Shown here piece by piece: positions 1 through 9,892 of a stretch of DNA of 64,000 bases (within the stretch, counting starts at the first letter, position 1; each line of letters opens with the position of its first letter). The notes beneath the pieces were generated by a model that had not been told where the DNA came from, ran no database searches, and saw only the letters and a list, made by a program, of their open reading frames with translations. The position numbers and the translations under genes are program-made. Source of the stretch: Streptomyces cirratus (GTDB lineage Bacteria > Actinomycetota > Actinomycetes > Streptomycetales > Streptomycetaceae); assembly GCF_014650775.1 (NCBI RefSeq), contig NZ_BMVP01000005.1, positions 1-64,000 of the forward strand, in the 5' to 3' direction.

Positions 1-602
1 TCGAACCCACCGAAATCGAAACCGTCCTCACCACCCACCCCCACATCACCCAAGCCACCCTGTCGACCCACCTCGACCACCACAACACCCCGCAGCTCAG
101 CGCGTACGTGGTCGCCACGGACCCCGAGCTGGGCCCGCAGGACGTGCGGCTGTGGCTGCGCACCCTGCTGCCCGACCACATGGTCCCGGCCTTCGTCGTC
201 CTGCTCGACCGGCTGCCGCTGACCCCCAACGGAAAGATAGACAAGCGTGCCCTCCCCGCCCCGCAGGCGGTGTTGAAGGCCGGCGGCCGCACCCCGCGCA
301 CCCCGCTGGAGCAGCAGGTGCACGCGTACTTCACGGACGTGCTGAACACCTCGGCCCCGCTCTCGATCGACGACGGCTTCTTCGACCACGGCGGCCACTC
401 GCTCCTCGCCGCCCGCCTCACCAACCGCATCTCCACCACCCTCGGCGTCACCCTCACCCTCCGCGACGTCTTCCAGCACCCCACCCCCGCCACCCTCGCC
501 CAGCGCATCGAGACCTTGCGGCAGTCGGCGCCCCAGGCGCCCGCGCGGGCCAGGCCGGCGCTGCGCCGCCGCACCCCCGAGCAGGAACGGAGTTCTTCAT
601 GA
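1..602 (+). CDS. NRPS C-terminal fragment (end of A domain, carrier domain); 5' end outside window
   Basis: The reading frame is open from base 3 and has no start in the window, so this is the tail of a larger NRPS. Residues 1-80 are the C-terminal subdomain of an adenylation domain: EPTEIETVL, then LPDHMVPAFVVL, then the A10 motif LTPNGKIDK with the catalytic lysine. A carrier domain follows, with the phosphopantetheine serine in DHGGHSLLA. The protein ends in PALRRRT plus a short tail, which resembles a cut T-C linker, so the chain is probably handed to a separate C-domain protein. The stop overlaps the thioesterase start (ATGA). Base composition is patchy: the first ~95 and last ~200 bases are C/A-rich and G-poor on this strand, unlike the middle. 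Substrate specificity cannot be read. Confidence 0.93.
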   Translation, partial: EPTEIETVLTTHPHITQATLSTHLDHHNTPQLSAYVVATDPELGPQDVRLWLRTLLPDHMVPAFVVLLDRLPLTPNGKIDKRALPAPQAVLKAGGRTPRTPLEQQVHAYFTDVLNTSAPLSIDDGFFDHGGHSLLAARLTNRISTTLGVTLTLRDVFQHPTPATLAQRIETLRQSAPQAPARARPALRRRTPEQERSSS

Positions 603-1387
603 GCCACGACCAGTACGACGCCACCCCCGCACCCGACGACGTGGTCTGGGACCTGCCGGGTGAGGGCCCCCAGCGCACCTCGCTGCTCGTCCTGCCGCAC
701 GCGGGCGGCAACGCCCACGCCTACGCCGAATGGCGCGCGTACCTCCCGGCGGACGTACGGCTGCTCATCGGCCAGTACCCGGGCCGCGGCGCCCGCTTCG
801 CCGAGGACCTGCCGCGTGACGTCACCGACCTGGCCGGCCCCGTCGTGGCCGCCCTGCCCGCCGGGGCCACCGACGACCTGGTGGTCCTGGGGCACAGCAT
901 GGGCTCGCTGGTGGCGTTCGAGGTCGTACGGGCCCTCCAGGCGTCCGGCCGCACCCCCCGGGCTCTCGTCGCCTCGGCCTGCCGGGCCCCGTACCTGGCC
1001 AACCCGTGCGCCGTGTACCCGGAGCGGCTGGACGACGACGAGCTGGTCGCCGCCATCAAGGAGCGCGGCGGCACCGACGACGGCATCCTCGACGAGCCGG
1101 AGCTGCGCGAGATCATCCTGCCCTCCATCCGCGCGGACTTCGCCATCGACGACGTCTACCGCTGCGAGGAGTCGGCGGCACGGGTGGACTGCCCCGTGAC
1201 GGTGATCGGCGGGGACGCCGACCCGGTCGCGCCGGCCGCCTCGCTGGGCCGCTGGGCGCAGATCACCGACCACGCGTTCGCCTCGTACGTCCTGCCCGGC
1301 GGGCACTTCTACTTCCAGCAGCAGCTGCCGGAGTTCTTCGCCGTACTGGCCCAGGTGGTCGGCGCGCCCGCCACCGCCGCCGTCTGA
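599..1387 (+). CDS. Type II thioesterase (NRPS editing)
   Basis: A 262-aa alpha/beta hydrolase of the stand-alone thioesterase family that clears wrongly loaded or stalled carrier domains. The N-terminal strand reads LLVLPHAGGNAHAYAEW, typical of TEII proteins. The nucleophile is the serine of GHSMGS near residue 101, the acid is in GGDADPV and the catalytic histidine in GGHFYF near the C-terminus. Length matches the family. The ATG overlaps the upstream NRPS stop, so the two are translationally coupled. It is distinct from the cis TE domain at the end of the later NRPS. Confidence 0.93.
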   Translation: MSHDQYDATPAPDDVVWDLPGEGPQRTSLLVLPHAGGNAHAYAEWRAYLPADVRLLIGQYPGRGARFAEDLPRDVTDLAGPVVAALPAGATDDLVVLGHSMGSLVAFEVVRALQASGRTPRALVASACRAPYLANPCAVYPERLDDDELVAAIKERGGTDDGILDEPELREIILPSIRADFAIDDVYRCEESAARVDCPVTVIGGDADPVAPAASLGRWAQITDHAFASYVLPGGHFYFQQQLPEFFAVLAQVVGAPATAAV

Positions 1388-1446
1388 GCCGCTCGTCCGG
1401 GCCGCTTGGCCGAGCCGCTCGTCCGGGCCGCTCGTCCGGGCCGCTC
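1388..1446 (+). repeat. 13-bp direct repeats between thioesterase and oxygenase genes
   Basis: Just after the thioesterase stop the unit GCCGCTCGTCCGG occurs three times in full (1388-1400, 1414-1426, 1427-1439) with partial copies between and after. There is no convincing hairpin and no T-run, so I do not call it a terminator. It could be a replication-slippage product or a binding array. It lies 40-100 bp upstream of the oxygenase start. Confidence 0.75.
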
Positions 1447-1485
1447 GCCACTTTCCCGACTCCGCACCGTCCTAAGGAGCTTCCC

Positions 1486-2526
1486 ATGACCGCTTTCGCT
1501 GACGCACCCGCCACGACCGGCATCGACCCGGTCCGCGAGCCCGGCAAGCCCGTCGTCGTCCACACCCCGGCCGGCGCCGACCTCGCGTCGGCCGTGGACT
1601 GGCTCACCTCCCACCGTGCCGCGATCCAGGCCGAGTTGCGCCGCAGTGGCGCCGTGCTCCTGCGGGGGCTGCCGGTCGATGACGCCGCTTCCTTCGCCGC
1701 GGCCCGCGACGCCCTGATCGAGCGGCGCGCCGGCTACAAGGAGAAGGCCACCCCGCGGACCGACTTCGGCGAGGGCGTGTTCTCCTCCACCGACCTGCCG
1801 GCCGTGCAGCCGATCCGGCTCCACAACGAGAACAGCTACACCCTCGACTTCCCGGGCGTGCTCCTCTTCGGCTGCGTGATCGCCCCCGAGGAGGGTGGCG
1901 CGACCACCGTCGGCGACATGCGCGAGGCCTTGCGCCTGCTGCCGACGGAGCTGGTGGAACGCTTCGCGCGGGCCGGCTGGCTGCTCGTGCGCAACTACTC
2001 GGAGCTGGCCGGGCTGCCCTGGTACAAGACCTTCGCGACGCAGGACAAGGCCGTCGCCGAGGCGTACTGCGAGGAGAACACGGTCGGCTACGAGTGGGTG
2101 GACGAGGACGACTCGATGATCACCCGGCAGCGCCGCTCCGCGATCGTCACGCACCCGGTGACGGGCGAGAAGACCTGGTTCAACCACTTCGCCTTCTGGA
2201 ACAGCCGCACCCTGGACCCGGACGTCCGCGAGGTGCTCGTGGAGACGTACGGGGAGGACGGCCTGCCGTTCAACACCTACCTGGGTGACGGCTCCCGGCT
2301 GACCGACGCCGAGGTCGACGCGATCAACGCCGTCTACGACCGGGTGACCGTACGGGAGACCTGGCAGCAGGGTGACCTGATGCTGGTGGACAACATCCTG
2401 TGCGCGCACGGCCGCGAGGCGTACAAGGGCGACCGGAAGATCCTCGTCGCCATGGGCGAGCCGGTCGCGCTCGCCGACTGCTCCCCCGAGACCCAGCCGT
2501 CCACCACCGTCTTCGCCGGGGAGTGA
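1486..2526 (+). CDS. SyrP/TauD-like Fe(II)/2-oxoglutarate-dependent oxygenase
   Basis: A 346-aa protein of the clavaminate-synthase/SyrP/TauD fold. The iron-binding facial triad is visible as H-N-E in RLHNENSY (near residue 110) and the distal histidine in [13 protein letters not shown], whose arginine would bind 2-oxoglutarate. The HxE form is shared with SyrP, AsnO and VioC, which hydroxylate the beta carbon of amino acids, either free or carrier-bound. The start is an ATG 6 bases after AAGGAG. It sits directly before the free-standing A-T protein (5-bp gap), so a carrier-bound aminoacyl group on that protein is a plausible substrate. The product could be a beta-hydroxy amino acid; regiochemistry is not readable. 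Confidence 0.88.
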   Translation: MTAFADAPATTGIDPVREPGKPVVVHTPAGADLASAVDWLTSHRAAIQAELRRSGAVLLRGLPVDDAASFAAARDALIERRAGYKEKATPRTDFGEGVFSSTDLPAVQPIRLHNENSYTLDFPGVLLFGCVIAPEEGGATTVGDMREALRLLPTELVERFARAGWLLVRNYSELAGLPWYKTFATQDKAVAEAYCEENTVGYEWVDEDDSMITRQRRSAIVTHPVTGEKTWFNHFAFWNSRTLDPDVREVLVETYGEDGLPFNTYLGDGSRLTDAEVDAINAVYDRVTVRETWQQGDLMLVDNILCAHGREAYKGDRKILVAMGEPVALADCSPETQPSTTVFAGE

Positions 2527-2531
2527 CCACC

Positions 2532-4364
2532 ATGACCGCCGTACTTCCCGAGCGTTCCCGTACCCACGAGGGCCCTGACGCCCCCGCCGATCTGCTGGCC
2601 CGGCTCGCGCTGGCCCCCGCCGCGCGCCCCGCCGTGGTGGCCGGGGACCGTGAACTGACCTTCGCCGCACTGCGCGCGGAGGCCATGCGCATCGCCGGGC
2701 GGCTCGCCGCCCGCGGTATCGGGCCGGAGAGCGTGGTCGCGCTGTGCCTGCCCCGTGGTGCCTCGCTGGTGGCCGCCCTGATCGGCACCCTGACCGCGGG
2801 GGCGGCCTACCTGCCCGTCGACCCGAAGCTGCCGGCCGAACGGCGCCGCTACCTGGTGGAGGACTCGGGCGCCGACCTGGTGGTCGTGGCCGATGCGGCG
2901 GCCCAGTCGCCGGCGCCCGGCGTGGCGGCCGTGACGGTGGCCGAACTGACCGCGCCGGAGGGGGCGGAGGCGGCCTTCGCCCCCGTGCCCGTGACCGGTG
3001 ACACCCTGGCGTACGTCATCTACACCTCCGGCTCCACGGGCCGGCCCAAGGGCGTCGAGATCGGCCGGGCGGCCGCCTCCGCGCTGCTGGCCGAGCTGGA
3101 GGGCGCGGGCATCGCCGCCACCGAGGGCGGCCGGGTCGGCTGGAACGCCTCGCCGTCCTTCGACGCTTCCGTGCAGCAGTGGGTCCGGGTGTGCCGGGGT
3201 GACACCCTGGTGATGATCGACGACGAGACCCGCGCGGACCCGGCGCTGCTGGCCGCGCTGATCGACGAGCAGGCGCTGACCGATCTGGACATCACGCCCT
3301 CCCACGCCGACCCGCTGCTGGACCTGCTCACCGCCGACGGCGGTCCGCGCCCGCTGACGCTGCTGGTCGGCGGTGAGGCGATCAGCCCCGCGCTGTGGCG
3401 GCGTCTCGGCGAGCGCGGGGCGCAGGGGGTGCTGCGTACGGTCAACCTGTACGGGCCCACCGAGTGCACCGTCGACTCCACCGCGGGCTGGGTGGACCCG
3501 GCCGACGCGCCGCACATCGGGAGCGTGCTGCCGGGCCTGCGGATGCGGGTGCTGGACGAAAAGCTCGGCCCGGTGGCGGAAGGTGAGAGCGGCGAGCTGT
3601 ACCTGGCGGGCCCGCGCGTGGGCCGCGGTTACCGGCGCCGTCCGGGGCTCACGGCGGAGCGGTTCGTGGCGGACTCCGGGGAGGCGGCCGCGTACGGCGG
3701 CCGGATGTACCGTACGGGTGACCTCGTGCGGCTTCTGCCGGGCGGCCGGCTGGCCTATCTGGGCCGGGCCGACGGGCAGGTCAAGCTCCGCGGCCACCGG
3801 ATCGAACTCCCCGAGATCGAAGCGGCGTTGACCGCGATGCCGGAGATAGCCGAAGCGGCCGTCGTGCTGCGGGACGACGTCCACGGAGCGCCCGGTCTGG
3901 TCGCCTACCACCGCGGTTCCGTCAGCGGGTCCGAGCTGCGCTCCCGGCTGACCGCCGCGCTTCCGGCCTACATGGTCCCGGCGGCCTTCGTCGCCCTGGG
4001 CCGCTTCCCCACCACGACCAACGGCAAGCTGGACCGGGCCGCGCTGCCCGCCCCTGCCGCGACCGCTGCGGACCGGACCGCCCCGACGGCCGCCGAGGGG
4101 ATGACGCGTTCGCAGGAGCTGATCGCCGGGGTGTGGGCGAGCGTCCTGGGCGCCTCGCGCATCGGAGCGGACGACAACTTCTTCAAGCTGGGCGGCCATT
4201 CGCTGCTCGCGATCAAGCTGGTGTCGCGGGTCCGCGCCGAACTGCGGGTGGCGCTCCCGGTGAAGGCCGTGTACGCCAACCCCCGGCTGCGGGACCTCGC
4301 CGCACACATCGACACCCTCGTGGAGGCGACCGCAGCGGCGGCCGCCGAGCGCCAGGACGGATGA
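2532..4364 (+). CDS. Free-standing NRPS adenylation-carrier didomain (A-T), predicted Gln/Glu-type
   Basis: 610 aa. The adenylation domain spans about residues 20-520, with A3 [12 protein letters not shown]5 NLYGPTE, A7 YRTGDL, A8 [15 protein letters not shown] and A10 TTNGKLDR. The carrier domain is at 530-600 with serine 557 in KLGGHSLLA. There is no condensation domain. Aligned by eye to GrsA, the specificity residues read D-A-Q-D-L-G-L-V-D-(K), one residue from the glutamine-type code DAQDLGVVDK. The next protein has three C-T modules without A domains, so this protein is the obvious candidate to load them in trans, or to present a residue to the adjacent oxygenase. A 4-bp gap to the next gene indicates one operon. 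Confidence 0.93.
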   Translation: MTAVLPERSRTHEGPDAPADLLARLALAPAARPAVVAGDRELTFAALRAEAMRIAGRLAARGIGPESVVALCLPRGASLVAALIGTLTAGAAYLPVDPKLPAERRRYLVEDSGADLVVVADAAAQSPAPGVAAVTVAELTAPEGAEAAFAPVPVTGDTLAYVIYTSGSTGRPKGVEIGRAAASALLAELEGAGIAATEGGRVGWNASPSFDASVQQWVRVCRGDTLVMIDDETRADPALLAALIDEQALTDLDITPSHADPLLDLLTADGGPRPLTLLVGGEAISPALWRRLGERGAQGVLRTVNLYGPTECTVDSTAGWVDPADAPHIGSVLPGLRMRVLDEKLGPVAEGESGELYLAGPRVGRGYRRRPGLTAERFVADSGEAAAYGGRMYRTGDLVRLLPGGRLAYLGRADGQVKLRGHRIELPEIEAALTAMPEIAEAAVVLRDDVHGAPGLVAYHRGSVSGSELRSRLTAALPAYMVPAAFVALGRFPTTTNGKLDRAALPAPAATAADRTAPTAAEGMTRSQELIAGVWASVLGASRIGADDNFFKLGGHSLLAIKLVSRVRAELRVALPVKAVYANPRLRDLAAHIDTLVEATAAAAAERQDG

Positions 4365-4368
4365 GGAC

Positions 4369-7300
4369 ATGACCGTGATCCCGTTGTCGTTCGCCCAGCG
4401 GCGGCTGTGGTTCCTGGGCCGGCTGCACGGCCCGTCCGCCGCCTACAACGCCCCCGTCGTCCTGCGCCTCGACGCGGAACCCGACGTCGAAGCCCTCGGT
4501 GCGGCCCTCGCCGACGTGGTGGAGCGGCACGAGGTGCTGCGCACCGTCCTGCCCGCCGGCGCGGACGCGGAGCCCTGTCAGCGGGTGCTGGACGCGGCCG
4601 CCGTGCCGGGGCTCGCGGCGGTACGGTGCGCGACGGCCGAACGGGACACGGCCGTGGCCGCGTTCGTCCGCGAGACGATCGACATCAGCGCCGAACCGCC
4701 GGTGCGGGCACGGCTGTTCACCTCCGGGGACGGGAGCCCGGTCCTGGCGCTGCTGATCCACCACGTGGCCACCGACGGGCTGTCCGTACGGCCGCTGCTG
4801 CGTGACCTGGCACGGGCGTACGAGGCCCGGCTCGCCGGGCGGCCGCCGGGCTGGGAGCCGCTGCCCGTGCAGTACACGGACTACAGCCTCTGGCAGCACG
4901 AACTGCTCGGGGACCCCGCCGACCCGGACAGCCTGGCCCGGGAGCAGTTGGACCACTGGCGGGCCGCCCTCGACGGCGCTCCGGCCGTGATCGACCTGCC
5001 CGCCGACCGGCCACGGCCCGCCGAGCCTTCGGGCCGGGGAGCCCTGGTGGGCGGCCGCCTCGACGCGGCGGCGCACGGCGGCCTGCTCGCCCTGGCGCGC
5101 GGGCGGCGGGCGAGCCTGACCATGGTGGCCCGGGCGGCGCTGGCGGCCGCGCTGTCCGCCTGCGGGGCGGGCCAGGACGTGGTGATCGGCGCGCCCGTGG
5201 CGGGGCGCCCGGACGAGGACCTGTACGAGCTGGTCGGCTTCTTCGTCAACTCCCTCGCGCTGCGCACCGACCTGTCGGGCGATCCGACCGTCGGGGAGCT
5301 GGTGGGGCGCGTCCGGGACGCGGACCTGGCGGCGTTCGAGCACCAGGAGCTGCCCTTCGACCTGCTGGTGGAGCACCTGGCTCCCGAACGGGCCCTGGGG
5401 CACCACCCGTTCTTCCAGGTGATGCTCACCGTCGAGGCGGGCGGCGAGACATCCGGTGAGGTGGCGCTCGGCGGCGGTGTCGGCTCCCGGCTCACTGATG
5501 TCGGCCTGGACTCCGCGAAGTTCGACCTGACCTGGTACTGCGCCGAGCGGTATACGGCGGACGGGCGCCCGGACGGTGTCGACGTCTCGCTCCAGTACGC
5601 CTGCGACCTCTTCGACGAGGCCACGGCACGGCTGCTGCTGGAGACGTACCTGAGGGCCCTGGAGGCCTTCGCCGCCGACCCGCTGCGGCACCTGGGCGGG
5701 GCGGCCCTGCTGGGGGCCGAGGAGTCGGCGGCCCTGACCGGGCGGCCCGCGCGGACGGCCGCCGTCTCCCGCCCGGAGAGCGGCCCTGCGGCGCCGGCGC
5801 GGCGGGACGTGCTGTCCCCCCGGGAGGAGATCCTGTGCGGGCTGTTCGCGGAGGTACTGGGCCGGGAGGGGCTGGCCGCCGACGCCAACTTCTTCCGCAA
5901 CGGCGGGCATTCGCTGCTCGCGGGCAAACTGGTCAACCGGATCCGCGGCGCGCTCGGCCTGGAGCTCGGTATCCGTGACCTGTTCCTCGCCCCCACCCCG
6001 TCCGCTCTGCACCGGCGCCTGGCCGAGCGGGGCGCGGTGGCGGCGGCCCGGCCCGCACTGGCCGCCGTCGCGCACCGGCCGGAGCGGATCCCGCTGTCCG
6101 CCGCGCAGCGCGCACTGTGGCTGGTCGGCCGGATCGAGGGCCCCGCGGCCACGTACAACGCCCCGCTGGTGCTGCGCCTGAACGGCGTGCCCGGGCGGGA
6201 GGCCCTCGGCGCCGCGCTGGGCGACGTCGTGGAGCGGCACGAGGTGCTGCGCACCGTGTACGGGGCCGAGGGCGGTCAGCCGTACCAGCGGGTCCTGGAC
6301 GCCCCGGCGGGGCTGCTGGAGAGCGTCGATTGCACCCCGGGCGACCTGGAGGAGCGGGTGGCCCGCTTCGGCCGGGAAACCCTCGACCTGGCGGGGCCGC
6401 CACCGCTGCGGGCGCGGCTCTTCCTTCCGGGCGACGGCACCAGCGTGCTGGTCCTGCTCGTCCACCACATCGCCGTCGACGGCTGGTCTCTGGCCCCGCT
6501 GCTGCGGGATCTGGGCGAGGCCTACGAGGCCCGGTGCGCGGGCCGGTCACCCGGGTGGCGCCCGCTGCCGGTGCAGTACGCCGACTACGCGCTCTGGCAG
6601 GCGGACCTGCTGGCCGATCCGGCCGCCCTGCTGGACCACTGGAAGACGGCCCTGGACGGGATGCCCGCCCGCACCCGGCTGCCCGCCGACCGGCCGCGGC
6701 CCGCCGAACCCTCGGGACGGGGCGCCACGCTGACGGCCCGGCTCGACGCGCAGGCGCACCGCGGGCTGGCGGCACTGGCCCGCACCCGGCGGGCGAGCCT
6801 GTTCATGGTGGCCCGTTCCGCGCTGGCGGCGGCCCTGTCCGCCGCCGGCGCCGGCCCGGACCTGGCGATCGGCACACCTGTGGCCGGCCGCCCCGACCAG
6901 GGCCTGCACGAGCTGGTCGGTTGCTTCGTCAACTCCCTCGTCCTGCGGACCGATCTGTCCGGTGACCCGGCGGTCGGTGAACTGGTCGAGCGGGTCCGGG
7001 ACGCGGACCTCGCGGCCTTCGACCACCAGGACCTGCCGTTCGGCATGCTGGTGGAGCACCTGTCCGAGGAAGGCGGCCGCACCCTGGGCGAGCACCCCTT
7101 CTTCCAGGTGATGCTGACGGTGCAGGAGGCGGCGGACGACGCGGTGCGGCTCGGCGCGCTCACCGGGAGGGCCACGAGCACCGACCTCGGCGCCGCGAAG
7201 TTCGACCTCTCCTTCCACTGCGCGGAGCGCCGGTCGGCGGACGGCGGGCCGGACGGGCTCGACGTGTACGTCCAGTACGCGCAGGACCTGTTCGACGAAG

Positions 7301-9579
7301 CCACCGCGCGGCTGCTGCTGGAGGTGTACGTGCGGGCGCTCGGCGCGTTCGCCGCCTCCGCGGACGCCCGGCTGGGCGAGCTGGAGCTGCTCACGGAGCC
7401 GGAGCGGCAGGGGATCGCCGAGCGCCGGGCCCGGCTCGCGGCCGCCGCGGCCGCGGCGCCCGCACCGGCTCCCGGGGCGGGGGGACCCTCGCCGCGCGAG
7501 GAGATCCTGTGCGGCCTCTTCGCGGAGGTGCTCGGCCGGGACCGGTTCGGCCCGGCGGAGAACTTCTTCAAGGCCGGCGGGCACTCCCTGCTCGCCAGCA
7601 AGCTCGTGAACCGCATCAGGTCCGTACTGGGCGTCGAGGCGGGGATCCGGGACCTGTTCCTGGCCCCGGCTCCGGCCGCCCTGCACCGCCGGCTCGGCTC
7701 CGCGTCGGGGACCTCGCGTCCCGCGCCCGCGCCGGTACCCGAGGAGCGGCGGCCCGAGCGGATCCCGCTCTCGTACGCGCAGCGCCGGCTGTGGTTCACG
7801 GACCAGCTGGAGGGCCCCTCCCCCACCTACAACATCGCGCTGGTCCGGCGGCTGGAGCGGCCGCTCGACCCGGCGGCGCTTGCCGGGGCGCTGGCCGACG
7901 TGGCCGCCCGGCACGAGGTACTGCGCACGGTGTACGGGGCCGAGGGCGGGGAGCCGTACCAGACGGCATTGGAGGGCGCCCGGCCCCAGTTGGAGCTGGC
8001 CCGGCCCGCGGACGTGTCGGCGGCGGTGGACGAGGCGGCCGGGTACGTCTTCGACCTGACCCGCGAACTGCCCTTCCGTGCCTGGCTCTTCCTCCCCGAG
8101 GGGGACGGCCGGCAGACGCTGGTCCTGCTGCTGCACCACATCGCGGCGGACGGCTGGTCGACGGGGCCGCTGCTCGCGGACCTGGCGGCGGCCTACGAGG
8201 CCCGCCTCGCCGGGTGCGCGCCCCGCTGGGAGCCGCTGCCGGTGCAGTACGCCGACTACGCGCTGTGGCAGCGGGAGCTGCCCACGGAGGGCGAGTTCGG
8301 CCACTGGGAGCGGGCGTTGGCCGGACTGCCGCCGCTGATCGACCTGCCGACGGAGCGGGAGCGGCCGGCCGAGCCCTCGGGCCGGGGCGCGGTCACCGGT
8401 TTCGCGGTGACCCCGGACACGCACCGGCGACTGGCCCGGGTGGCGCACGCGCACGGAGCCACCCTGTTCATGGTGGTGCAGGCCGCGCTCACCGCCGCGC
8501 TGACCCGGCTCGGCGCGGGTACCGACCTCGCGGTGGGAACGGCGGTCGCGGGCCGGTCCGACGAGGTGCTGTCGGGGCTGGTCGGCTTCTTCGTGAACAC
8601 GTTGGTGCTGCGCACCGACACCTCAGGGGACCCGGACTTCGGTGAGCTGCTGCGCCGGGTGCGGGACGCGGACCTGGCCGCGTACGAGCACCAGGACCTG
8701 CCCTTCGACCGGCTGGTGGAGCACCTCAACCCGCACCGGTCGGCCGCCCACGAGGCGCTGGTGCAGGTCATGCTCCAGGTGAGCCCGGTGGGTGCGGCCC
8801 CGCACGCCGGAGGCGGCCCGCTGGCGGGCGAGGAACTCAACCACCGGACCGGATCGGCCAAGTCCGACCTCACCTTCGCCCTGACGGAGAACGCGGACGG
8901 CGGGATGTCCGGGGTCCTGGAATACGCGACCGACCTGTACGGCCCCTCGGGTGCCCGGCGCCTGGCCGACCTGCTGGTGACGGCGCTGGACCTGTTCGCA
9001 GCGGACCCCTCGCTGCGGATCGGGGACCTTCCCGCGCCGGCCGGCCGGCGTCCCGCCGAGCGGCCCCTGGTCGGGGGCTACCGCATCGACCCGGGGCACG
9101 TCGCGGCGGTGCTCGCGGAGCACCCGGCGGTGACCCGGGCGCGGGCCGAGGTGGTGGACGGCCGGCTGGTCGCGCACGCCGAGGGGGCCGTCGCGGAGGC
9201 GGAACTCCAGGCCTGGGCGGCGGAGCGGTTGCCGGAGTACGCGGTGCCGTCGGCGGTCCACCTCCCCTCGGCCGCGCCACGGCCGCAGACCCAGGCGGAC
9301 GAGGGCCTCACGACGGCCCTGCTGCGGCTGTTCGCGGAGGTTCTGGAGAACGGCCGGGTCACCCCGGACGCCAACTTCTTCAAGTCGGGCGGGCATTCAC
9401 TGCTCGCGGTCCGGCTGGTCAACCGGGTGCGGGCGGAGCTGGGCCGGGAGCTCACCATCCGGGAGGTCTTCCGCCACCCGACCCCGGCGAAACTGGCGGC
9501 CCTGCTGGCGGCAGCCTCTCCGGCCGCCGCCGCCCCGGCCCTGCGCCGCCGCACCCACTCGGGAGCGCGGGTGCGCTGA
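4369..9579 (+). CDS. NRPS with three C-T modules and no functional A domain (C-T-C-T-C-[A remnant]-T)
   Basis: 1736 aa. C1 (about 4-450) has HHVATDG; T1 has Ser515 in [11 protein letters not shown]2 (571-1010) has HHIAVDG; T2 has Ser1073. C3 (1129-1560) has HHIAADG. A piece of adenylation C-terminal subdomain follows (1571-1636), then T3 with Ser1677. All three C domains keep the catalytic histidine, so they look active, yet no domain here could activate an amino acid. Modules 1 and 2 are closely similar (both carriers start [16 protein letters not shown]), which suggests internal duplication. Loading must come in trans, most simply from the A-T protein just upstream. The C-terminus PALRRRT resembles that of the upstream NRPS. 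At least three condensations are implied. Confidence 0.94.
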   Translation: MTVIPLSFAQRRLWFLGRLHGPSAAYNAPVVLRLDAEPDVEALGAALADVVERHEVLRTVLPAGADAEPCQRVLDAAAVPGLAAVRCATAERDTAVAAFVRETIDISAEPPVRARLFTSGDGSPVLALLIHHVATDGLSVRPLLRDLARAYEARLAGRPPGWEPLPVQYTDYSLWQHELLGDPADPDSLAREQLDHWRAALDGAPAVIDLPADRPRPAEPSGRGALVGGRLDAAAHGGLLALARGRRASLTMVARAALAAALSACGAGQDVVIGAPVAGRPDEDLYELVGFFVNSLALRTDLSGDPTVGELVGRVRDADLAAFEHQELPFDLLVEHLAPERALGHHPFFQVMLTVEAGGETSGEVALGGGVGSRLTDVGLDSAKFDLTWYCAERYTADGRPDGVDVSLQYACDLFDEATARLLLETYLRALEAFAADPLRHLGGAALLGAEESAALTGRPARTAAVSRPESGPAAPARRDVLSPREEILCGLFAEVLGREGLAADANFFRNGGHSLLAGKLVNRIRGALGLELGIRDLFLAPTPSALHRRLAERGAVAAARPALAAVAHRPERIPLSAAQRALWLVGRIEGPAATYNAPLVLRLNGVPGREALGAALGDVVERHEVLRTVYGAEGGQPYQRVLDAPAGLLESVDCTPGDLEERVARFGRETLDLAGPPPLRARLFLPGDGTSVLVLLVHHIAVDGWSLAPLLRDLGEAYEARCAGRSPGWRPLPVQYADYALWQADLLADPAALLDHWKTALDGMPARTRLPADRPRPAEPSGRGATLTARLDAQAHRGLAALARTRRASLFMVARSALAAALSAAGAGPDLAIGTPVAGRPDQGLHELVGCFVNSLVLRTDLSGDPAVGELVERVRDADLAAFDHQDLPFGMLVEHLSEEGGRTLGEHPFFQVMLTVQEAADDAVRLGALTGRATSTDLGAAKFDLSFHCAERRSADGGPDGLDVYVQYAQDLFDEATARLLLEVYVRALGAFAASADARLGELELLTEPERQGIAERRARLAAAAAAAPAPAPGAGGPSPREEILCGLFAEVLGRDRFGPAENFFKAGGHSLLASKLVNRIRSVLGVEAGIRDLFLAPAPAALHRRLGSASGTSRPAPAPVPEERRPERIPLSYAQRRLWFTDQLEGPSPTYNIALVRRLERPLDPAALAGALADVAARHEVLRTVYGAEGGEPYQTALEGARPQLELARPADVSAAVDEAAGYVFDLTRELPFRAWLFLPEGDGRQTLVLLLHHIAADGWSTGPLLADLAAAYEARLAGCAPRWEPLPVQYADYALWQRELPTEGEFGHWERALAGLPPLIDLPTERERPAEPSGRGAVTGFAVTPDTHRRLARVAHAHGATLFMVVQAALTAALTRLGAGTDLAVGTAVAGRSDEVLSGLVGFFVNTLVLRTDTSGDPDFGELLRRVRDADLAAYEHQDLPFDRLVEHLNPHRSAAHEALVQVMLQVSPVGAAPHAGGGPLAGEELNHRTGSAKSDLTFALTENADGGMSGVLEYATDLYGPSGARRLADLLVTALDLFAADPSLRIGDLPAPAGRRPAERPLVGGYRIDPGHVAAVLAEHPAVTRARAEVVDGRLVAHAEGAVAEAELQAWAAERLPEYAVPSAVHLPSAAPRPQTQADEGLTTALLRLFAEVLENGRVTPDANFFKSGGHSLLAVRLVNRVRAELGRELTIREVFRHPTPAKLAALLAAASPAAAAPALRRRTHSGARVR
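9079..9276 (+). other. Relic of an adenylation-domain C-terminal subdomain inside the NRPS
   Basis: Between C3 and T3 the protein reads [19 protein letters not shown] and, 50 residues on, [16 protein letters not shown]. These correspond to the [16 protein letters not shown] and LPEYMVPSAFVVLDALP segments of a normal A domain. The large N-terminal subdomain (A1-A7) is absent, and the A10 NGK lysine segment is missing before the carrier starts. This looks like in-frame deletion of about 400 residues from an ancestral C-A-T module, rather than a module that never had an A domain. Confidence 0.8.
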
Positions 9580-9892
9580 GGCGCCCCCGCGGGGCCGGCC
9601 GGCGTGCCGCGCGTACCCGCCACCGGACGGCGAGCTGCGCGGGGGACCCCGGTCGACGGACCGCAGGCGGGCACGACGGCAGCGGGTCCGGGCGGCCCCG
9701 TACCCGCTGCCGGTCCGGCACCGTCGCGGCCCGCGGGGCATCGGAACCGCGCGGCGCAGCGGCGGCAGTTGCGGGCGGCAGGAGCAGGGTCGGGAGCTGC
9801 CGCGGGGACTGCCCGCCGGGGGCCCGCGGGGTGCCTAGCGTGGAGGCCACGGAGTCCTCTCCGCACCCTTCCCCTCGCCTGGAGGCCCCGCG
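9580..9892. other. 313-bp gene-free stretch between two NRPS genes
   Basis: I find no credible gene here, although open frames cross it. It contains TAGCGT (about 9837-9842), which could be a streptomycete -10 element, and GGAGG (9881-9885) which serves the NRPS start at 9893. The gap breaks the otherwise tight coupling of the cluster, so the downstream NRPS may have its own promoter. Confidence 0.5.
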
